The notes under the pieces were generated by a model, which did not search any database, was not told where the DNA came from, and worked only from the letters and a program-made list of their open reading frames with translations. From Bacteroidota bacterium (GTDB taxonomy: Bacteria > Bacteroidota > Bacteroidia > Bacteroidales > WCHB1-69): a stretch of 21,671 nucleotides of DNA. Both the position numbers and the translations under genes were made by a program. Positions within the stretch are counted from its first letter, which is position 1; each line of letters starts with the position of its first letter. Positions 16,542 through 21,671 of the stretch are shown here, piece after piece. The stretch covers positions 1 to 21,671 of the forward strand of contig JAEZOU010000063.1 in assembly GCA_023413895.1 (NCBI GenBank), read 5' to 3'.

Positions 16542-17880
16542 TGGCGAGTAAGTTTTCTGCGATTTTTCTAATTATTGTAACATTAACAGCATTTCCAAGA
16601 GCCTCAAATATTCGAGTTGAAGACAATGAAAACTCTTCGTTTCCGAATGTTAACGCTTCCATGCCCTGAAGTTTTGCGGCTTCTTTTACAGACAAATATC
16701 TTCCATTGGAAGGCTCATTCTCTTCAAGACATTCTTTAGGAATATTTACCCATGGCAAAATAGGAATCTGTGTTCCTACTAAATTAAGAGCAGGAGAAAA
16801 GGTCGGAAGTTTGACACGTATGCCAGATGCTCTGAATTGAACAATGTTTTCGTATAAATTTGGTTTTGCTTTTGGTCCACAGTTCCATTCAAACTTTTGA
16901 TGGCTATTGTCGAAAGGCTCTATTTTCTTAATCCATTCGTCAATCCATGATTTATGCTTTTCATAAAAATCTCGGTTCTGTTTGATGTATGAAATCTTCC
17001 AATTCGGAAAAGATTGATTCTTATCAGTTTGAGCATAAATTGGTAATTGTTTAAGACATTCATTGAGTGTTGAACCTGTTATGATTTTACCAAGTTTTCC
17101 TTTTTTCCCTTTTAGCTGTTTTACTGTTTGAAAAGCAGGAGCAGTTTGGACATAATCGTAAGTTGCACCAAATTCCATTGCCCATATTGGAAATCGTGGA
17201 ATTTTATCGCCATGCTTTATAGTTAAATCAATAAATTCTTGCCACACGGCCAATTGATTGCGAGTTTCTGGTTTGATTTTAATAATATTAGTTTCCGTTT
17301 CATCAATATCTTTTTTTATGTCACAAACATTTTTCGATGTTTGTGGATATTGAAAGTTGTCAATATTACATTGACGTTTATCTGCACAAACGATGTAAAT
17401 ACGTCGACGGTGTTGAGGAATACCAAATTGATGAGGTGAAAGAATTTCGGGGGTTATTACCTGATATTCTAATTTCTCGAGTTCTACTTTGATAGTGTTC
17501 CATGTATGACCATTATCGTGATTTTTTAAGTTTGCGACATTCTCCAATAGAATATAACGAGGACGATGATATGCAACAATATCTCGTATATTATAAAATA
17601 AGTTACCTCTGTTTTTATCATCATTGAACCCTTGACGTTTCCCTGCTTGGCTAAATGGTTGGCAAGGGAATCCAGCACATAGGATATCGTGAGCAGGAAC
17701 ATTTTCTGGTGCTATTTGTGTAATATCTCCTGCAACAATAGGTGTGTCAGGAAAATTGATTTTGTATAATCTACGCAAATCTTCCTTTATCTCACTCGCA
17801 AATACACATTCGCAACCTAATTGCTGTAAAGCCAAATGAAAGCCCCCCAAACCAGCGAATAAATCTATAAATCTTGGCAT
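16534..17880 (-). CDS. C5-cytosine DNA methyltransferase
   Basis: All conserved motifs of a Dcm-type enzyme are present in order in 448 residues: FAGLGGF (8-14, SAM binding), GFPCQPFSQAG with catalytic Cys73, ENV (113-115), QHRRRIYIV (156-164), a long target-recognition region to about residue 375, then EAAKLQGME and ALGNAVN close to the end. It should methylate cytosine at the restriction site and protect the host DNA. The target sequence cannot be read from the protein. The gene lies 14 bases after the small acidic gene and overlaps the GHKL gene by 8. Confidence 0.95.
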   Translation of the reverse strand: MPRFIDLFAGLGGFHLALQQLGCECVFASEIKEDLRRLYKINFPDTPIVAGDITQIAPENVPAHDILCAGFPCQPFSQAGKRQGFNDDKNRGNLFYNIRDIVAYHRPRYILLENVANLKNHDNGHTWNTIKVELEKLEYQVITPEILSPHQFGIPQHRRRIYIVCADKRQCNIDNFQYPQTSKNVCDIKKDIDETETNIIKIKPETRNQLAVWQEFIDLTIKHGDKIPRFPIWAMEFGATYDYVQTAPAFQTVKQLKGKKGKLGKIITGSTLNECLKQLPIYAQTDKNQSFPNWKISYIKQNRDFYEKHKSWIDEWIKKIEPFDNSHQKFEWNCGPKAKPNLYENIVQFRASGIRVKLPTFSPALNLVGTQIPILPWVNIPKECLEENEPSNGRYLSVKEAAKLQGMEALTFGNEEFSLSSTRIFEALGNAVNVTIIRKIAENLLANE

Positions 17881-17894
17881 GCTGTAGTTCTAAT

Positions 17895-18173
17895 TTATCG
17901 TACAAAGAAAAATTGACTCGCCACTTCGTATGTTGCATCGCAATCGGGTTCTGGATTGCCATTTTCGTCAAGGCGAATGAGTGTTGCAAGTTGATATTGT
18001 TCAAATTCACTTGTGAAATTTGATGGTAAATCAAGAACAAGTTCGTGTGTTTTACAATTGATACCTAAAACTGTTTCAGCATCATATAAATCATGGTCAT
18101 CGAGATATTCTTGCACTTTATCCCAAACGAGTTGGTCAAATGCTCTAAGGTCTTGGATGGTATCGTATTCCAT
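17895..18173 (-). CDS. Small acidic hypothetical protein
   Basis: This 92-residue protein lies between the XRE regulator (16 bases) and the methyltransferase (14 bases), so it is surely in the same transcript. By my count it has 21 Asp/Glu against 5 Lys/Arg, a net charge near -16. It has no membrane segment and no recognised motif, apart from a plausible beta-rich centre (ETVLGINCKTHELVLDLP). High acidity is shared by DNA-mimic and antitoxin proteins, but that is an inference. It does not resemble an anti-restriction protein I know. Confidence 0.7.
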   Translation of the reverse strand: MEYDTIQDLRAFDQLVWDKVQEYLDDHDLYDAETVLGINCKTHELVLDLPSNFTSEFEQYQLATLIRLDENGNPEPDCDATYEVASQFFFVR

Positions 18174-18189
18174 AATATATTAATCGTTA

Positions 18190-18402
18190 TTAGAGTTTAA
18201 CAATGTTTTTTACATCAACATTCAATATTTTGGCAATATCGAACAATTGTTCTACTGTTGGCTGGTTAATGTTTCGCACCCAACGAGAAATAGTGTTTTC
18301 GGTTTTTCCCAATTGAAGAGCAAGCCATTTGCCACTTTTGTTTTGTTCAGCAAGCACCACCTTCAGGCGATTCTTGTTTGAATGTTCGTCTATTTGTTGC
18401 AT
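18190..18402 (-). CDS. XRE-family helix-turn-helix regulator of the R-M operon
   Basis: From ATG 18402 the protein has 70 residues with one HTH_3 domain: RLKVVLAEQNKSGKWLALQL, then the recognition helix TENTISRWVRN and PTVEQLFDIAKILN. This is the size and domain make-up of R-M control (C) proteins and small phage repressors. An upstream ATG at 18477 is in frame, but it lies before the -7 box at 18433-18426 and would add a hydrophobic 25-residue extension unlike this family, so the 18402 start is preferred. It is the first gene of the operon and probably sets the timing of methyltransferase and nuclease synthesis. Confidence 0.85.
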   Translation of the reverse strand: MQQIDEHSNKNRLKVVLAEQNKSGKWLALQLGKTENTISRWVRNINQPTVEQLFDIAKILNVDVKNIVKL

Positions 18403-18425
18403 ATCGTTTCGTGTTTCTTGCACTG

Positions 18426-18453
18426 CAAAGATACAAAAAATATCAATACGCAA
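18426..18453 (-). promoter_or_regulatory. Promoter of the R-M operon
   Basis: TATCTTTG on the - strand (18433-18426) is a perfect TAnnTTTG box 23 bases before the XRE start. TTG at 18453-18451 is a possible -33 element at 17 bases. Confidence 0.6.
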
Positions 18454-18497
18454 GTAACAAATAGGTAACAAAAACAAGATAAAATAACGAGTAACAA
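18454..18497. promoter_or_regulatory. Three GTAACAA direct repeats, candidate operator
   Basis: GTAACAA occurs at 18454-18460, 18465-18471 and 18491-18497. The first two are 11 bases apart, one helical turn, and all lie directly upstream of or over the operon promoter. This is where a C-protein-like XRE regulator would bind. The binding itself is inferred. Confidence 0.35.
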
Positions 18498-18573
18498 TAA
18501 TAATTGAAATAACTGCTTATCTATTTATATTATTGTGTATCAGCATATTTTAGTTATTATTGGTTATGGGTGG

Positions 18574-18618
18574 TTATGTGCGAGATATAGCGATTGCTTT
18601 TACAAATTCTGTTGCCAT
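18574..18618 (-). pseudogene. Truncated gene start, 14 codons (MATEFVKAIAISRT)
   Basis: An ATG at 18618, 56 bases after the terminator-like element on the same strand, opens a frame reading MATEFVKAIAISRT and then stops. It looks like the beginning of a normal protein cut off after 14 codons, which would place the right edge of the inserted island near 18575. It could instead be a short leader peptide. No family can be assigned. Confidence 0.25.
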
Positions 18619-18669
18619 ATTTAAATTTTAAAGTTAATACTTTTATTCAATAGGCAACCGCTCGGGATA

Positions 18670-18750
18670 GGACAAAAAAAAACGTGGATTTTTTTTGTCC
18701 GTCAAAGAGGTTCTAGCACAACCTAAGCAGAAAACAAAAAACAATCCACG
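18670..18750 (-). terminator. Terminator with alternative hairpin at the end of the structured RNA
   Basis: CGTGGATT (18683-18690) pairs with AATCCACG (18743-18750), extended by complementary A and T tracts on the loop side, and is followed on the - strand by nine T residues (A 18674-18682). The same A8 tract can instead pair with the T tract, through GGAC 18670-18673 and GTCC 18697-18700, giving a competing hairpin. Confidence 0.55.
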
Positions 18751-18887
18751 CCTAATATATAGACGTAATCACAATTTGTGCTTCTGCTTTAGTGATTAAA
18801 ATTTGCTAGATTTCTTTGACTAAACAAAAAGCGATTGCGTAAAAAAATCAAGAACGTATCTCTTCGTTAAAAGAGTTTGCAAAGATA
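18674..18887 (-). ncRNA. Putative structured RNA or attenuator leader
   Basis: On the - strand, TATCTTTG (18887-18880) is a perfect -7 box, and T residues opposite A 18674-18682 end the unit about 200 bases later. In between are nested complementary arms: 18804-18820 with 18701-18718 (GTCAAAGA and TCTAGCA blocks), TTCTGCTT 18782-18789 with AAGCAGAA 18725-18732, and TAATCAC 18766-18772 with GTGATTA 18792-18798. A second pairing, 18683-18700 with 18734-18750, crosses the outer stem. Such crossing pairs are typical of attenuators or riboswitches. A 6S-type RNA is another possibility. No leader ORF is obvious. Confidence 0.5.
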
Positions 18888-18990
18888 AAGATTTTTTTTA
18901 CATCAAGCGTAGATTGTTATATTTTTTTGAGATTTTTTTCTCTCTGTAGAAAGATATTTTAAAAGGTTACTAATTTTATAAATATGTAAA

Positions 18991-19560
18991 CTATTTTATT
19001 CGCATCACATTGCTCAATCCCCCTTTATTTCCTACCACAAAAAGTGTAGGAGGGTTGTTTCCGCGCACAAAATTATCTAAATAAAGAGGTTCACCAATAA
19101 TAAAGCAGGTACAGTGAAAACTATCCTCAGGTTTTAATTTTGAATTTTCGCTTTCTACTACTTTAAAATTTCCACTGCCCAAATGCTGGAGCAACACGCG
19201 TCGGTCAGGAGCCCAAGAGATACGCACACAACTATTGGTGGGGATATCCTCCGGAAATAGCGTCCTACCCAATAGTGCACCCGAGCTATCGCCTAAAGGG
19301 TCTCGGTTGGCCAGGAAATCGTCCCAATCACGAAAGCCCACACAGCGTGCTAATACAGAAAGCGTGGAGTATCGAGTGCTGTCGTAGCCATCAACATATC
19401 CCCAAAGCCGCTTCAGAGTGGTTACACCCAATGTTTCCTTACAACGCTCCTGAATTACTCCCGTAAGAAACTGAAAATCGGCAGGTGTTTTAATCTTGCG
19501 AGACACAGAGTCTTCAACCATTTTGCGTAAGATCAGGATGTCGTTTTTATTAGGAGTCAT
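18991..19560 (-). CDS. Bacteroidales hypothetical protein with conserved N-terminal LTG...TTLKRLWGY domain
   Basis: The 189-residue protein begins with a domain widespread in Bacteroidales proteins of unknown role: TPADFQFLTGVIQ, then LGVTTLKRLWGYVDGY, then STLSVLARCVGFRDWDDF (residues about 24-84). It has the look of a helix-turn-helix-like module. The C-terminal half (about 100-189) is beta-rich, without a named domain (NSCVRISWAPDRRVLLQHLG, then PPTLFVVGNKGG). There is no signal peptide or membrane segment, so it is cytosolic. It has its own promoter and seems monocistronic. A regulatory function is a guess from the N-terminal domain. Confidence 0.7.
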   Translation of the reverse strand: MTPNKNDILILRKMVEDSVSRKIKTPADFQFLTGVIQERCKETLGVTTLKRLWGYVDGYDSTRYSTLSVLARCVGFRDWDDFLANRDPLGDSSGALLGRTLFPEDIPTNSCVRISWAPDRRVLLQHLGSGNFKVVESENSKLKPEDSFHCTCFIIGEPLYLDNFVRGNNPPTLFVVGNKGGLSNVMRIK

Positions 19561-19578
19561 AATTTAATTTTAAAGTTG

Positions 19579-19586
19579 CAAATGTA
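19579..19586 (-). promoter_or_regulatory. -7 box upstream of the 189-residue gene
   Basis: TACATTTG on the - strand matches TAnnTTTG and lies 18 bases before the start codon at 19560. A TTTG 16 bases further upstream (19606-19603) may be the -33 element. Confidence 0.5.
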
Positions 19587-19614
19587 CAAAAAATTACAAA
19601 ATCAAATTCATCTA

Positions 19615-19941
19615 TTAAGAAAAGATATAAAACATCAGCTTCACTATCCAATTCAGCATAACTATCAACAGGTCAACAATCAGCATCCATACAACGATTT
19701 GTTTAAAATATGAATTTCTGATTTTTAGAGAGATTAAAGAGACAACTGCTGTGATAAGAAGTGGTATTAAAGCAGGGAAATAGGCAATACTGGCAGATAA
19801 ATTTCCACTTATTAATGCTATAAATGAGCGTTGAAAACCGCAGAATGGGCAATCTATCCCCAAAATTATATGGGTTATACACGGAAATGAGTGATAAGAA
19901 AGCCATTCTGCGAGATTTTCTAAATTCATCATTAAAGCCAT
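19615..19941 (-). CDS. DUF2752 family small membrane protein
   Basis: The 108-residue protein carries the DUF2752 signature GIDCPFCGFQRSFIALISGN (about residues 28-47), followed by FPALIPLL and a total of about three membrane helices. The function of the family is unknown; the conserved CPxCGxxR motif suggests metal or redox binding. Its start overlaps the end of the CCC-motif gene by 10 bases, and the two kinds often occur together in Bacteroidetes, so they probably act as a pair in the inner membrane. Later in-frame ATGs at codons 4 and 5 are possible starts. Confidence 0.8.
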   Translation of the reverse strand: MALMMNLENLAEWLSYHSFPCITHIILGIDCPFCGFQRSFIALISGNLSASIAYFPALIPLLITAVVSLISLKIRNSYFKQIVVWMLIVDLLIVMLNWIVKLMFYIFS

Positions 19942-20252
19942 AACAAATCTTCAAGGAAGAAAAGACTTCCGCCTAAAAGTGCAGCAGAAACGATTGCCCA
20001 AATAAGCGCAACACCACTGAGTACAATTCCAATAATGGAAAGCACTTTTCCTGCGTTCAGCATTCCTACATTTTTATAATCTGCTGGCTCTAACGCACAT
20101 ATTTTCATCCCTTTAGAGGCTAAAATTAGGCCAATAATTCCGAAGATAAGTCCTACGAAAAAACATCCGCAAACAACGGATAAAATTCCTAACACCAAAG
20201 CAGCTACAGCATTGGGCGCATTTTTTTGCATTTGAAAAGGATCTGTTGTCAT
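19932..20252 (-). CDS. CCC-motif/DUF4190-like membrane protein
   Basis: The 106-residue protein has a short soluble N-terminus (FQMQKNAPNAVAALVLG) leading into two hydrophobic hairpins: LVLGILSVVCGCFFVGLIFGIIGLI-type helices at about 20-44, and KVLSIIGIVLSGVALIWAIV at about 69-88. This is the DUF4190-type layout, with a lysine-rich turn between (ASKGMKI). It lies 45 bases after the lipoprotein gene without a promoter box between them, so it is probably in that operon. The role is unknown. Confidence 0.78.
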   Translation of the reverse strand: MTTDPFQMQKNAPNAVAALVLGILSVVCGCFFVGLIFGIIGLILASKGMKICALEPADYKNVGMLNAGKVLSIIGIVLSGVALIWAIVSAALLGGSLFFLEDLLWL

Positions 20253-20297
20253 AATATTAAAGTATTACGTTAATTAAATGAATTATCAATTATTAGA

Positions 20298-21086
20298 TTA
20301 TAAATCCCAAAAGCGATCATCAAGTCGATCATATCTACTCTCCTGATCATAAGCCATATTTGCATCATCTAACTTATCTGTTATCTGCTGGATTTGCTCT
20401 TCTACTAAATCATATTCACTACTGAATTCTTCTAATGTAGCAAGTCTATTAACTAAACTTTCCATTTCATCTAGCAATGCCTGAATCTCTGCATAAGAAT
20501 AGTCAGATGAGGAGGAGATATCTGTTGAAGAGTAGTCGTCTGATGAAGAGATATCTGAACTTGTGTTTTCTTCCATATAGGAAGTTATAGCAAAAGTATA
20601 TTCTCCAGATTTTCCATCTAGTTCATCAATACTCCAGCGTACAATATTATTTTCACCTACCCTTTCCTTCCATACTGTTTTCAAATCATCAGTGCTATAA
20701 CAGCCACCTAGTCCGCTTTCACTTGCATTTATAGTAATAATTTGATTTCCTTTTTCATCAAAAATTTTAATACCAAATCCATAGTTTCCCTTAACTGCAG
20801 CTCCAGAGTAACCAACAGGATCAAACTCTTTCATCCAAAACCAAAGTTCATCAATTTTTTCAATTTTAACCGTAACTATAGGACCGAATATATTATCATA
20901 ATCAACGTATGCAGGTTCATCAACCACCTTAAAATATTCTCCTAAATCACCTGAAATAGTAGTTGAACTAGGTTTTAAAGTACCACGGAATCCTTTTTCA
21001 TTACTTTCACTTTCACTTTTACTAGTGCAAGAAAAAAGGACAATACCCATAAGGGCAAAAAGTGCTAATTTTTTAAAATTTCTCAT
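20298..21086 (-). CDS. Lipoprotein with acidic C-terminal coiled coil
   Basis: The 262-residue precursor has a signal peptide and lipobox LFSC, with Cys20 as the lipidated residue, followed by a Ser/Glu-rich stretch (TSKSESESNEKG) of the sort that can act as a surface-export signal in Bacteroidetes. Residues about 40-175 form a beta-rich domain with SASGLGG-type turns and two cysteines' worth of no further lipobox. Ser/Asp/Tyr-rich linker repeats (SSSDDYSSTDISSSSDYS) lead to a C-terminal helix with regular heptads (LDEMESLVNRLATLEEF). The gene heads the operon with the two small membrane proteins. The family is not recognised. Confidence 0.75.
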   Translation of the reverse strand: MRNFKKLALFALMGIVLFSCTSKSESESNEKGFRGTLKPSSTTISGDLGEYFKVVDEPAYVDYDNIFGPIVTVKIEKIDELWFWMKEFDPVGYSGAAVKGNYGFGIKIFDEKGNQIITINASESGLGGCYSTDDLKTVWKERVGENNIVRWSIDELDGKSGEYTFAITSYMEENTSSDISSSDDYSSTDISSSSDYSYAEIQALLDEMESLVNRLATLEEFSSEYDLVEEQIQQITDKLDDANMAYDQESRYDRLDDRFWDL

Positions 21087-21180
21087 AACTTTACTTTTTT
21101 TGTTTAGAATGTATTATTAATAAAACTAAGGTTGTAATCAGTAATATCATTTAGAATCATTGATTAATTATTTGATGTCG

Positions 21181-21188
21181 CAAAAATA
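21181..21188 (-). promoter_or_regulatory. -7 box for the lipoprotein operon
   Basis: TATTTTTG on the - strand matches TAnnTTTG, about 95 bases before the lipoprotein start. No convincing -33 element was found, so this is tentative. Confidence 0.4.
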
Positions 21189-21545
21189 ACAACTTGATTT
21201 ATAGGTTACTTAGTCCTAATTGGTCCTAATAAAGATGAGAAAATTGGGAATTTACAGACGAAGAAAGCTTGGTAAAAATCACTTATAAAACTTTGCTAAT
21301 CAACATTATAGCAAATATTAAATTCATTTATAACATAAGAAAAGAAATGGCTAAAGATTATTTTTCCTAATAATTTTAACTAATTATATATTATAATCAC
21401 ATTCATTATGATTCCATATCAGCATGCAGAATAGGATTATACGTCAGCTTAAATAGATTACAAATAGGATAATTCGGTACACAAAAGCATCAGTTACATG
21501 GGGGGGGTATATACCGGGAATATATTTTTTTTGAATGATAAGGGC
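21189..21545. other. AT-rich intergenic region without a visible gene
   Basis: No frame of coding appearance was found. Visible landmarks are two copies of GTCCTAAT (near 21212-21230), a run of eight G at 21500-21507, and the perfect palindrome GGTATATACC directly after it. None has an assigned role. Confidence 0.5.
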
Positions 21546-21575
21546 AAAAAAAAGGGAGATGATTGCTCATCTCCC
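21546..21575 (-). terminator. Rho-independent terminator of the NuoE-like gene
   Basis: GGGAGATGA (21554-21562) and TCATCTCCC (21567-21575) form a perfect 9-base-pair stem with a TTGC loop. Eight A residues at 21546-21553 give the T tract on the - strand. It lies about 25 bases after the stop codon of the partial gene. Confidence 0.9.
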
Positions 21576-21597
21576 CTATCGTTTTATCAGGACTGAA

Positions 21598-21671
21598 TTA
21601 TTTTTGTTCAGCAATGATATCTTTTACTTGAGCTTGAGTAAGTCTTCCGTAAACGTTATCACCTACCAAAG
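21598..21671 (-). CDS. C-terminal end of a NuoE-type [2Fe-2S] thioredoxin-like protein (5' partial)
   Basis: Only the last 24 codons are inside the window: LVGDNVYGRLTQAQVKDIIA and a short tail before TAA. The pattern (a hydrophobic residue, then DxVYGxLT, then a helix with VxxII) is the usual C-terminus of NuoE/thioredoxin-like [2Fe-2S] subunits of NADH dehydrogenases and electron-bifurcating hydrogenases. The cluster-binding cysteines would be upstream, outside the window, so the assignment rests on this tail alone. Confidence 0.55.
   Translation of the reverse strand, partial: LVGDNVYGRLTQAQVKDIIAEQK

Noticed and set aside
18403..18477. N-terminal extension of the XRE protein from the ATG at 18477
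   Set aside because: The extension spans the -7 promoter box and gives a hydrophobic leader untypical of this family; ATG 18402 fits better.
6890..18620. Island carried by an integrative element or prophage
   Set aside because: No integrase, relaxase, transposase, phage structural gene or tRNA attachment site is seen in the window, and no matching direct repeats were found at the two edges by eye.
21500..21515. G8 tract with palindrome as a phase-variable promoter switch
   Set aside because: No promoter box or start codon is at a useful distance, so the homopolymer alone does not support the idea.

Overview
The window comes from a Bacteroidetes genome, most likely Bacteroidales. Several intergenic regions carry the phylum's characteristic -7 promoter box TAnnTTTG. 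Shine-Dalgarno sequences are scarce. One secreted-protein remnant ends in a type IX secretion (T9SS) sorting domain, another shows the Bacteroidetes PKD-like pattern, and the lipoprotein, CCC-motif and DUF2752 genes are typical of the phylum. T9SS argues against Bacteroides itself and for a T9SS-positive relative.

Left housekeeping part (1-5,780). After the 3' end of a PKD-like surface protein and a GC-rich, hairpin-dense spacer, a + strand operon runs iorA-iorB-dsrC-like-NarI/DsrM-like (709-3,924), with a promoter before it and a strong terminator after it. It pairs an indolepyruvate oxidoreductase that lacks its usual ferredoxin domain with a two-cysteine DsrC carrier protein and a putative di-haem membrane subunit. 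This suggests a redox route from 2-oxoacid oxidation to the membrane. A membrane-anchored Ser/Thr kinase gene follows on its own.

Central accessory island (about 6,890-18,620), all on the - strand. In the direction of transcription it holds an XRE regulator, a small acidic protein, a C5-cytosine DNA methyltransferase, a MutL/MORC-type GHKL ATPase, a Z1-domain helicase-like ATPase, a PD-(D/E)XK nuclease and a 729-residue protein with two sets of internal duplications. The five genes from the methyltransferase onward overlap or lie 4-12 bases apart. A second promoter then starts a module of a 73-residue protein, a cytosolic Clp-fold serine protease and an AlbA/Schlafen-type ATP-binding regulator. 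The methyltransferase/GHKL/Z1/PD-(D/E)XK core matches a known class of ATPase-assisted restriction-modification systems. The 729-residue protein and the protease module are the less explained parts. The island lies between a 5'-truncated T9SS gene on the left and a 14-codon gene start plus a structured RNA on the right. No integrase is visible.

Right part (18,620-21,671). A roughly 200-nt region has a promoter, interleaved inverted repeats and a terminator on the - strand, which fits an sRNA, 6S-like RNA or attenuator leader. Beyond it are a Bacteroidales-type hypothetical regulator, an operon of a lipoprotein and two small membrane proteins, and the last codons of a NuoE-type [2Fe-2S] protein with a clear terminator.
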